NCBI GenBank assembly: GCA_025765615.1 | Contig: JAIVFJ010000002.1 | Location: forward strand, 682,001 to 746,000 | DNA length: 64,000 nucleotides | Direction of reading: 5' to 3' | Source: Zopfochytrium polystomum | Taxonomy: Eukaryota; Chytridiomycota; Chytridiomycetes; Chytridiales; Chytridiaceae | Shown here: piece after piece, positions 22,401 to 31,800 of the stretch | How positions within the stretch are numbered: the stretch's first letter is position 1 | Layout of the letters: the number at the start of each line of letters is the position of its first letter | The notes under the pieces: model-generated | Told to the model about the DNA's origin: nothing | What the model saw: the letters and a program-made list of their open reading frames with translations, nothing else | Databases searched by the model: none | Made by a program: the position numbers and the translations under genes

Positions 22401-24919
22401 GCGTCATCCCAAAAAAGGCAAACTTTAAAACCGATGCTGCTAACCGCATTCACCAATTGGGAAAACACGAATGACAACCGAGTGGCAACATCACTACCGA
22501 CCGCTGCCAACGTCGGAGTAGCTTGAACGTTCTCATAGACCCTGAGACCTGGGACCGCCGCAAACGTTCGCAGAACCGAGCGAGGTATTCCCAGAGCGTA
22601 GAGTATTTCAGCGATGTATCGCCAATCAGGATCAGTAACATTTGAAGAGATCGTCATGTCCATCATGGATGATGCTGTGGATAGTGATTGTCGCCTTACG
22701 AAGTCGCATCTTTCCTGGAACTGAGCAGGTGTGACGCCAGAAGCCGCCAATTTGCGTGCCAATCTACGAAGAAGGCCATCAAGCACCCCAAAGGAGCTTT
22801 TTTGCTTCATTTCGTCTCCAACAGAAGAACTGCAACAAAATGGCTCAACTTAAATGGAGTGAAGAAACTGCTTCTTACCAACCTGATAAGGACGAATGGA
22901 ATTTGCTCAAGCTCTCTCCTAGCCTCGCCCAATATTATCGATTTTCCATAACCAGACCGACCGGTTACCATTATGAACTGATTTTTTTTATGCTCCGCCC
23001 ACTGCTTCACTGTATTGCTAAGGTAATCAAGCTCTTGTTCTCTTCCAATCACACGCAATGGCCTTTGGGGAATCAGATGACCATCATAGAACGCAAGGCT
23101 TCTGCTTAACAGTTGATACACGTCGAGTTGCTCGCTGAAGCCTTGAAATGAGCACCATCAGGTGGAAGCTGCATGGTTTTTAAACAAGCCAAAGCAAACC
23201 TTTTAGTGTTCCTCTCATTGGAGTCTGCCCAAACTGGAATTCCTCTAATCCTGCGATCTGTGTTTGAGAGTCGCAGAAGATGACTGTTGCCTTTTTCGTC
23301 TCACTTGGCTCAGTTTGCGGAGCCTCAAAACACATGAGCCGTGCTGCCAAGTTGACTGGAGCGCCAAGTATCGTACCGTCCATTCGAAGCTCGTTTCCAA
23401 AAACTCCCGTGTATACCACACCGGATGCGACCCCAATTCGAACTCCCTCAATGCCGGCCGCTGAACACTCTGCAGCAATGTCGAGACACGCCGACAGTGC
23501 AAACCTTGCCTCTGCGCGGTGATGCGACAAACCGCGCAGACCCCACACTGCGAGTGCCGTGAAAGCCTTGTCGTCAAAATTTATCTGGCGGAGACTTCCA
23601 CCCTGCCTCGCGACTGCCGTCATCACGATGGTTGCGATGAGTTGCGCCTGGTCCAGGTCTGCGTCGATTCCGTTTCGCTTCTCGAGCAATTCCAGTGCTC
23701 TGGATGATTCAGTAAATTTTCTGCCGGCGCTCTGCCAGATATGGGAACTTGTCGCCGCCGATTTCCCTATGTCTGCTCCAAGGCGAATTGTAGGAAACTG
23801 AAGGAAGACGACAACTACGTTCCGCTTCTCGTTGTAGTCGTCGAAACTGTTTTTGGGCGTTTCCGAGCTCCGCCGCGGAGAACTCTCCAGCGACCCGCTC
23901 TGTCGCTTCAACGTTTGCCCGATTCTCCCATCTTTTCTCCGCTTTTCCTCAAGAAACATGCGAACGGAGGTCTCAAGGTACTGTAGCGCCCGCGCCTGAT
24001 CGATTCCTTCTTCTCGCTCTTCGTGAGAAATCTCTCGTGGAGGAAAGAGGTTTGTGAGGGCGCGCACCAGCTCTCCAATGCGTGGTTCGTAGTCGTGGAT
24101 GATAAAGCTGTCTGATCTCGCGAGCCAAAGCTTTGGATTCCCGACTGGCACACTCCGATGCTCTTTTCTAAGCTCCAGCATAAAGGTAAACGATAGAGCG
24201 AGATCGCCCCGCCGTCCCAAGTCAAGAGCGCGCCCTGCCTCAGAAACTGCCTCTCCAGCGATGAAGTACTCTCTACGCTCTGGTCCGGTGTAGTATCCTC
24301 GTTGTTCCTCCGTCTGACCCAAGTGAATGTGGAGAACTTGTCCAAAGGCCATTCCAATGTGAATTCCCATTTGCTGCGAAGAGTTGGCCTTGAATGCCTG
24401 GAGAAGCTCAAGAGCGCAAAGAAAAGATTCAAGTATTGAAGGATTCCGCTTCTCGAGCCGCGGCTGTGATGTGGACCTTGATAGGACGCGTCATTTTTAC
24501 CTTTTGTCAGTGCGTTTATTGTAATTGGATCGAAACCTGCGACCCGCAAAGTCCTTACCAACATGCAATGGCGGCGTCCCCCGCGAACTTGATGATGGAT
24601 CCTCCTCGTCGGTGAATTATTCGAATGATCACGTCAAATACACTGTCAACAGCGTCACGCAGCTTGGCGGCTCCATCGGCGCCATGAACCTTCAACAAAT
24701 TCGAGGTAAGGGCCGTGAACCCTAAGCGCGAAAGAACCTTTTAGATCACGGCGGCCAAATTGTCCAGCAAACGGTACTACCGGACTTACCCGATATGTCG
24801 ATCACCGCCGCGATCCCGTGATCGTCTGCATCCAGCCGCGGTGGAATCAACTCTGGAGCTTCGCAAGAGCAGGCCTTTCGGACCTCTCTGGGCAGAAATT
24901 TGAGGATGGGCGTGGGCAT
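19416..24919 (-). CDS. ADCY10: Soluble adenylyl cyclase, ADCY10-type (two class III cyclase domains, P-loop, helical repeats)
   Basis: About 5.5 kb in some ten exons would give about 1,600 residues, like animal sAC, which makes cAMP and is stimulated by bicarbonate and calcium. Domain order matches. Cyclase 1 holds AAVIDISG / FTALTSNLL across an intron (metal Asp) and SIIKFAGDAAIACW (Lys and second metal Asp). Its later part has MGIHIGMAFGQV and GPERREYFIAGEAV. Cyclase 2 has GVRIGVASGVVYTGVFGNE and APVNLAARLM, but its early part (VVVVFLQFPT) lacks the first metal Asp, as in animal C2. The NTPase P-loop is GRSGYGKS (about 22939-22962), preceded by GREQELDYLSNTV. A long helical region (20464-22230) and a basic C-terminus ending in TGA at 19416-19418 follow. 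The ATG at 24919 is the first in frame; an upstream exon is possible. I expect a flagellar or sensory role from the family. Confidence 0.88.
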
Positions 24920-25488
24920 TTGACGACTGAATCGAAGGATGGCCAATGTGAGTTTAATAGTTGACAAATCTGCGACAAATTAGCCTCCAGAAACATTGAT
25001 AGTTTCATCTGTCAAGGCCGGCCCAGTCTCGATGTCGAACTTGTCCAAGATGAGCTCTGTCCAGCGTCCTTCGCCTTCTGCTGCTCCTGGAGCGTGCACT
25101 GCTTGCCTGTGGGCGTTCAGCCCAGTTCATGGTTCTGCATCGGAATGGGCAGGCCAGGTCCAACCCGTCCTCCTCCGAAGACGCGCGACCGCTTTCGTGT
25201 CTGTCTGGCGTTGTCGTCTCCAGGTCCTCAGCGATTGAGCCCGCGTCCCCCCGCCGTGTGTGTCTGGCCGTGGATGAAGTCCTTCTCAGTTTGTCTGTCT
25301 CTGTATCGCGCCTGCACTTTTGTGACGATCTTGGCGTGTGCATGGCGCAGGAAAGCGCGTGACTCGAAACTAGGAGAAATGGGAAAGAGAAAATTTTTTC
25401 TTGTCCAAAAGAAGACAAAATAACCAAAAGAATTAGACAAAAAAAGCAAATCGAAAAAAACAAAAAATCACAAAAAAAAAACAGCATA
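24920..25488. promoter_or_regulatory. Divergent region between cyclase and PLC-like gene
   Basis: These 569 bases hold both 5' flanks. Positions 25380-25485 are strongly A-rich (several A5-A9 runs directly before the PLC-like ATG), fitting a 5' UTR or promoter. Open frames on both strands (for example 25094-25423 +) have no family resemblance. A small first exon of the cyclase may hide near 24960-25060. Confidence 0.4.
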
Positions 25489-26442
25489 ATGCCGCTCACG
25501 CTGCGCTCCCTCCTGCTCCGCGTCACGGCGATGGCAGCGCTCTCTCTTTCATTCGCGGCTGCCGCACCCGCCCCTGGCGGCGGGGGCTCGTCGACAACCA
25601 CCCCCGTACCTACTTCTGCCAACGCTTGCAACGGCCACGTCGAGTACTGCTCCCGCAAGTGGTCCAACCTGTCCCAAATCGTCAGCCACGACAGTGCCTT
25701 TGTTGGGGGCATCGCTACCGACAACCAGCACAAGACCGTCACCGAGCAGCTGAACCTGGGCATCCGGTTCCTGCAGGCCCAGACCCACAAGGCCATCATC
25801 GGGAGCGACATCCACATGTGCCACACCTCGTGCTGGGAGCTCGATGCCGGCAGCCTCAACAGCTACTTGACGACCATCAAGACCTGGCTGGACGCCAACC
25901 CTCGCGAGGTCCTCGCCCTCCTGATCGTCAACGGCGACTTCCTGACCGTCGGGAACTACAGCCCCGTCTTCTCCTCGGTCGGGCTCGACACATACGCTTA
26001 CGCACCCTCCAAGCTCCCCGCCCTCGGCGACTGGCCGACCCTGCAGCAGTTCATCGACATGGGCAAGCGGTTGATCGTCTTCATGGACTACACCACCGAC
26101 ATCACAAAAGTACCCTACATCCTTCCCGAGTTCCAAATGTTCTTCGAGACTCCGTACGATGTGACGGACGCAACCAAGCTCACTGAATGCACCATCGACC
26201 GGCCATCGGGCGCCAGCGCGAGCGGCAGGATGGGCCTGATTAATCACTTTCTCGACTACAGCATTCTCGGAATTGACGTCCCCGACGAAGCCAAGGCCGA
26301 TACCACCAACAGCGCCGCTAGCATTCTGACCCAAGCCTATGCGTGCGCCAAGTTGAACGGCAACGCGCCAAAGGGTGTGCTCGTCGACTGGATGGAGAAA
26401 GGGGACGTCTTTGCCGCGGAACGCACCCTCAACGGTCTTTAA
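25489..26442 (+). CDS. Secreted PLC-like phosphodiesterase (fungal PI-PLC X-like family)
   Basis: A single uninterrupted exon encodes 317 residues. A signal peptide is clear (about residues 1-26, LLLRVTAMAALSLSFAAAAP), followed by a Gly/Thr/Pro linker. The rest fits the TIM-barrel fungal PLC-like family: VEYCSRKWSNLSQIVSHDSAF carries the first His of PI-PLC X domains, then GIRFLQAQTHK and the family motif DIHMCHTSCWELDAG. REVLALLIVNGDFL, WPTLQQFIDMGKRLIVFMDY and PEFQMFFETPYD follow, then CTIDRPSGASASGRMG and NHFLDYSI. These proteins are extracellular, and their real substrate is mostly unknown. Several Cys residues suggest disulphides. No GPI signal is seen at the C-terminus (FAAERTLNGL). Being intronless, it differs from its intron-rich neighbours. 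Confidence 0.93.
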   Translation: MPLTLRSLLLRVTAMAALSLSFAAAAPAPGGGGSSTTTPVPTSANACNGHVEYCSRKWSNLSQIVSHDSAFVGGIATDNQHKTVTEQLNLGIRFLQAQTHKAIIGSDIHMCHTSCWELDAGSLNSYLTTIKTWLDANPREVLALLIVNGDFLTVGNYSPVFSSVGLDTYAYAPSKLPALGDWPTLQQFIDMGKRLIVFMDYTTDITKVPYILPEFQMFFETPYDVTDATKLTECTIDRPSGASASGRMGLINHFLDYSILGIDVPDEAKADTTNSAASILTQAYACAKLNGNAPKGVLVDWMEKGDVFAAERTLNGL

Positions 26443-26940
26443 AACGCTCTTGTCACTCGCTTTTTCTAATGCCTCCCTCTTCCTCGGTCTTGTTTAATGC
26501 ATTTACCAGTCCGAATAGTTTTCCCTTCCTTATCTTTTCTTTGATTGTTAGAATACTGTTTTGTGAACTCGTGAATCATCTTCTATGAATCCTTTTGCCT
26601 CTGTATTGGACTGGAACTTCACCTCATCACCACAACGAAGGGCCAGTTGATGGAATGGGCACACACGTTGAGAGACAGGGCGGTTTGGCGCGAGGTGAAC
26701 ACCTTGCCAGCTGTTCTTCCGGTCTGTGAGGTGATTGTGAAGGGCATTGGCCATTTGTTTGATATAATCTCCTCTTTAGGCACGTAAACGCGAGGCCAGA
26801 ATAATAGCCAAAAAACTTATTCTATTCAGCACATTGCGAAAAAAGGGCCAAGAACAATGACCTCAGCGTAGCTGCATCTTCATCACAAACCAGCATAAAG
26901 CAACAGATTACCGATAGAGAAACATGGGAAAACACTATGA
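26443..26940. other. Convergent intergenic region PLC-like/KDSR
   Basis: This holds the two 3' UTRs. It is T-rich just after the PLC-like stop. I see no gene, repeat or RNA signature. Confidence 0.6.
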
Positions 26941-28497
26941 TCAGGACGCCTTGGTTTTGGCACCGCTGGCCCCATTATTTCGCAGCGACCGACGTGCCTT
27001 CCAAAACGCGATGGTCGTCAGGTCCTGAATCCATATGTACATTGAAAAAGCGGCGGCCATAACCCCCACAGCCAGCACCTCGGTGACGGGGTTGGGGCGC
27101 GGCACGCCACCGTTACCCGTGATACGGATGATTTCCCCAATCATCTCGTTTGCAATCTGCGACCGTCCGTTCAGAATCCCCGCCAGGCACGCGGCAGCCG
27201 CAGCGTCGGGCGAGACGGCGGTGGACACGCCCTCGATCTGGGAAGTGATCTCCGGCTTCGAGAGATTCTCGACGATGTGGCCCGGAGTGTCCATGTTTCC
27301 GGGATTGTAAAGGTGGACGCTGACGCCGAGGGGAAGAAGCTCGGATCGCAAGCTTTCAAAGAGGCCGCGCAGAGCGAATTTGGAGGATGAGTAGGATCCG
27401 TACCCGACAAACGAGAAAAGGCCGACCGTGCTCCCGACCAAAAGGATTCGCGAGGGGAGCGGTATCGTGCGGTCCGAGCGCAGCCCGGAGACTTCGGCAA
27501 CCGCTGATTGTGGGTCGTTCGCGTGTGCTTCGGTTGATGGGGCATTGTGGGCGGATGCGCCGCCCGCCGACGCCAAGATGGTGTCCCCGTCCCTACCAGT
27601 ACCGGTGAGCAGCGTCGATGAGGACATGGAGTCCGTCATTGCCACAACCGTCGCTCCAGCAGCATGCGCCCGCGGTTCACTTCCAGTTGTAGGGCCGTCG
27701 ACGAGGAACGGGCTCTCTACATCCTTTCCAGCCTCTCGGCGTAGGGAAGGCGACGACCATTTGCTGACCCCGATTACGGCCCGAACGAGGTTGAACGCAG
27801 TGCTGTAATTGACCTTCATTGTCCACTCAGCGGGATCGTCATCGCCGCCAACACCACCAGCGAGCTGATCCGCAAAGAAAGACGGCACAGACCCGCCGGC
27901 GGAGCATAGTACCCAGTCCGGGTGTCCATGGGCAGCGACGAAGCGGGCGTAGGCGATAACCGTCGCAGAGTAGTCAGTGAGGTCAGCGACAAGGGTTGCG
28001 ACGGGCGCAATCTCGTAGGGGGGTGCGTTTCGGGGCTTGCAAGCGGCTGCGGCTGCCGCAATCTCGGCGGCGGCCAGGTCGAGGGATGACGAGCGATCGG
28101 CGCCACGGGCCGCAATGAAAACGCGGGCGCCGGCAGCAGCGAGGCGGACGGCCAGAGACCTTCCGAGACCCTTTGATCCGCCGGACACGAGAATGTGCTT
28201 GCCCTGGATCGGCGCGGCGCAGGGCAGTGTCGGAGAGAATGCCTGCGATGTAGAAGGATCCGATTGCCTTGACGAAGGCGGCCGCGGGTATGCCGATGAG
28301 GATGACGACAACGGCCACAGCCCAAGTTCGCCCCAACGTCGAGAGCCATCCAGAGGGAACGAGTTATGTTTGTTTGTCTTTTCCCTGATCAACACCGGCT
28401 CGGATTCATCCTTCCGGTCCCCAGGTGGCCGAACGCAAGTTCTCCTGCTGTCCGTGGATGGAGGCTGATTGGAACCCTCACACAACAAACTTCGCAT
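26941..28497 (-). CDS. KDSR: 3-ketodihydrosphingosine reductase (short-chain dehydrogenase)
   Basis: KDSR/TSC10 reduces 3-ketodihydrosphingosine with NADPH at the ER, the second step of sphingolipid synthesis. The Rossmann motif is GKHILVSGGSKGLGRSL, the NAG-like motif is VLCSAGGSVP, and the catalytic set is LLVGST plus YGSYSSSKFALRGL (Tyr-x3-Lys). NPGNMDTPGHIVENLSKPE and a C-terminal membrane anchor (VLAVGVMAAAFSMYIW) are typical of KDSR. Two oddities stand out. About 95 residues, Ser/Ala/Asp-rich, are inserted before the catalytic Ser strand. The N-terminal 100 residues lack the usual anchor, but a strong hydrophobic stretch (AVAVVVILIGIPAAAF) lies in another frame at about 28275-28335, so a frame error or missed exon near 28240 may hide the true start. 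The ATG at 28497 is the first in-frame ATG I accept; it is uncertain. Confidence 0.85.
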   Translation of the reverse strand: MRSLLCEGSNQPPSTDSRRTCVRPPGDRKDESEPVLIREKTNKHNSFPLDGSRRWGELGLWPLSSSSSAYPRPPSSRQSDPSTSQAFSPTLPCAAPIQGKHILVSGGSKGLGRSLAVRLAAAGARVFIAARGADRSSSLDLAAAEIAAAAAACKPRNAPPYEIAPVATLVADLTDYSATVIAYARFVAAHGHPDWVLCSAGGSVPSFFADQLAGGVGGDDDPAEWTMKVNYSTAFNLVRAVIGVSKWSSPSLRREAGKDVESPFLVDGPTTGSEPRAHAAGATVVAMTDSMSSSTLLTGTGRDGDTILASAGGASAHNAPSTEAHANDPQSAVAEVSGLRSDRTIPLPSRILLVGSTVGLFSFVGYGSYSSSKFALRGLFESLRSELLPLGVSVHLYNPGNMDTPGHIVENLSKPEITSQIEGVSTAVSPDAAAAACLAGILNGRSQIANEMIGEIIRITGNGGVPRPNPVTEVLAVGVMAAAFSMYIWIQDLTTIAFWKARRSLRNNGASGAKTKAS

Positions 28498-28848
28498 CGA
28501 GTGGGTTAATTTCGCAACGTTGGCAGCTGCGGACTTCGGATGCGATGGCGGTGCATTTGCAAGCGTCACTCTAAATCAAGAAGATGACTACGGTGACCTC
28601 TATTAACAGGCAGCGGCAGCGTGCCAAACGCTGATGGAAGTTCAAAATAAATAATTCGCCCATTTGCCCTTGCTCCATGAAGCTGCCTTCACTATCAGTT
28701 TGAATAGAGGGCGTGCTTGAACCACAACCTTCGCCCGTTGGTGGCACAAAAGGGCCACCTGACTTGCCACTTTCTTTCTTTTTTTCTGTTGTGGCTCTGA
28801 CAAGTTCTGACAAGTTCAAGTCGCCATCAGGCCGATCATTGCCCAACG
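28498..28848. promoter_or_regulatory. Divergent promoter region KDSR/MDN1
   Basis: About 350 bases separate two divergent genes. A direct repeat (tgacaagttc, twice near 28797-28817) lies shortly before the MDN1 ATG. No TATA box is evident. Regulatory role is inferred from position. Confidence 0.35.
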
Positions 28849-31800
28849 ATGGGCTTCCACTTGGATGTGCGAGGCCGCGTTGCTGCCTTCATGAACGAAG
28901 ACTGCGTGGCTTGTTTGAGAAGCCAAGAAGCTGCATTGCTACATGCAATCGGAAGAAATGCGCTCGATGACTCCTTGTCGAAGGATGACTTTCTCAATCT
29001 CCTATCCCAGCTGCTCCTGCGGCCCTGCGTCACAATTCAACTTGCACGTCACTTCCGGCCGCTCCTAGTCGATCTTTGCGGACGCTGGGTGCTCTGGTCG
29101 GACTTGTTCAGAACGAGAAACCACTCATCGACTGTCCAGTGCATGGCTTGATTTCCCCTGTAAAAGTAACTTGCGCAAGCCTGGAAGCGGAGCTGAATGC
29201 GAGGACTGCGAGTTTCGGTGATGCGAAGAAGGGACGCTCAGCCAAACGCAGACGAGACAGTGACTCTCACCTGATCGAAGACAATCCGCCCATGGATTTC
29301 CCGTATTCCTTCATTGAAGCGTCTTTGGACGCGTTCGCAAATCTCATTCCCATGGCGCCTCAGGTGAAGGGGTAAGGACTGTTCGCGTTGGCAGTCTGTG
29401 GTCGGAGCTGAACAATTCAATTCAGATCCGCAATAGCCCTTTTTTCCCGCTTTCGGTCCCTTCTTCAGACTTTGAATTCGGTTGCCGACCAAGCAGCTTT
29501 TTCGAGCCTTGTTCGAGTGCTGCGAAATGCCTATCGAATAAGCCGACACGTTCCGGAACTGTACCTCCGTCAGTGGAGCAAGCTTCACGCATTTAACTTA
29601 TCTCGTTTCCGTGACAGTTCACCGTGGGCACGAGCATACGCAATGCACCTTTTCGTCACGATTTTTGGGCTGCCGACGAGTGATGCAGAGAGGCTATTTT
29701 ATGACGAATCGACTTCTCAAGAGGCTGCCGCAAAAATATTACCGCCTGAGGATTTCTCCATTCTACGACTGGTTGAAGATGAATACGATGCTAATTTGAA
29801 GCTCCTCGCGTTTCTTGACGGGTCCTTTCACTCTGACGAACTAGGGTTTGAAATATCGACCAAGGACTTGTGCAAACTGACAGCAGATATTGGTGGCGTT
29901 TTGTTGCACCGGAACACAAACCATGGACAAGCGGGAGCGAAACCGCTGATTTCCACGCCGACAACTCTCCTCAATATGCGACGAGTTGGACTGGCAATTT
30001 CGCTGGGCCTACCAATTCTTCTGGAGGGTACTCCCGGTGTAGGAAAAACGGCTCTTCTTGAAGAAGCAGCAAGGCTTTACGATGGAAAAGGTATGCGAAT
30101 ACTTGGAGTGGATGATTATCTTACGGTGATTCGTTCCAGACGTTCTCAAAGTGCACTTGGGTGATCAAACCGACAGCAAAGTTCTTTTAGGCACCTACGT
30201 GTGTCAGTCAGAGCCTGGATCATTCCGATGGCAACCAGGAGTTTTGACGAGGGCCGTGCAAGAGGGTCGCTGGATTTTGATTGAAGACATTGACAAAGCT
30301 CCAACAGAAGTGCTCTCAGTCCTGCTTCCACTTTTGGAAAGACGTACGCTGTTTATCTCCACTCGCGGAGAGGAACTGCCGGCGAAAGAAGGCTTTCAAC
30401 TGTTTGCAACACGCACTATATGGCCTCACGGACGAAGTTCTCAGTTTGACGGCGTTGGAACGAATTTGTGGAATATTTTGCGAGTAGAAGAGCTTGACCC
30501 CAGTGAGATTTCTCTTATCATAGATGGAACCTTCCCGTCAATTAGAAGCCTCTCCTCCGACTTGATGAACAGCTATAATCACGTGTCGGCTCTCGTTTCT
30601 AGCTTCCCCGGACAGCGCCGGACCCTCTGCTTGAGGGATTTATTTAAGTGGTGCCGTAGAGTAAACCGAAGCATTGGAAAGCTCGTTGCTGGCACGAAAT
30701 TGCTTCACGATCTCGAGCTTGCGACAAGAGAAGAAATGTTTCTCGATGCGTCTGACTGCTTTACTCTCATGCTTTCACGCCCAGAATATCGCTTTGCGGC
30801 ACTAAGCGCTCTTGCGCAAACCCTTGCTATCCCCGAGAATCGACTCGATTTTTTCGTCCATCACTACCTGCCGAAACTGTCGCAGAACCACATGAAAGTC
30901 CTGTGTGGACGAGGTTGTTTGCAAATTCTTGGCGCCTCACAATCAATAAGAGCTCCAGTCCCAAACTTTGCCTTAACCTCTACGTCAGCTCGATTACTTG
31001 AGACCTTATCTGTGGGTGTCAGTCAAAGCGAGCCACTTTTGCTCATTGGGGAGAGCGGAACTGGCAAAACGACTGCTATTCAGTATTTAGCTCGAGCTTG
31101 CAACCAAAAGCTACACGTTATAAACCTTAGTCAGCAAACAGAGACGTCCGATCTTATTGGAGGCTTCAAACCTGTGGAAGCAAACATGTTGGCGTTTCCA
31201 GTTCTTGAAAAATTCAATAACCTCTTTGGGCGAACTTTCTCTATGGAGTCGAATTCCAAATTTCTTCAGGTTGTTCGCTCAGCGGCGTTGAACCAGCGAT
31301 GGGACGCTGTCGTTTCTGGCTTCAATAATGCAGTGAAGATGGCTGAGAAAGTTCTCAAGTTCTCTGCGAATGGCGACCAGCAGGTGCACATCCCGTTCAC
31401 CGTGTGTTTCCGGCACGAATGTCACTAACAAATGTCTTAGCATATTCAAGAGAGTGCCAAAAGAAGCAAGCGTCTTGCAAAAGATCCCAGCTTGGTTACA
31501 GAGTGGATTGATTTCAAAAACCGCATACAGTCTTTCTCCGTGGAGATCCGGCATGCTGCGAATTCTTTTCTTTTCTCGTTTATCGAGGGCACTCTGACAC
31601 GCGCTGTGAAGACAGGCGATTGGATTCTTCTTGATGAAATCAATCTAGCCTCTGCTGAAACTCTGGAGTCCCTTTCGAGTCTGCTGCAGGATCAAAGAGG
31701 ATCGTTGCTCCTTCTTGAACGAGGCGACATGGAGGTAATTCCGAGACATTCCAATTTCCGTCTTTTCGCTTGCATGAATCCCGCCAATGATGCTGGCAAA

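Noticed and set aside
25549..26334. 261-codon minus-strand frame opposite the PLC-like gene
   Set aside because: Antisense shadow of a GC-rich coding exon; no family resemblance.
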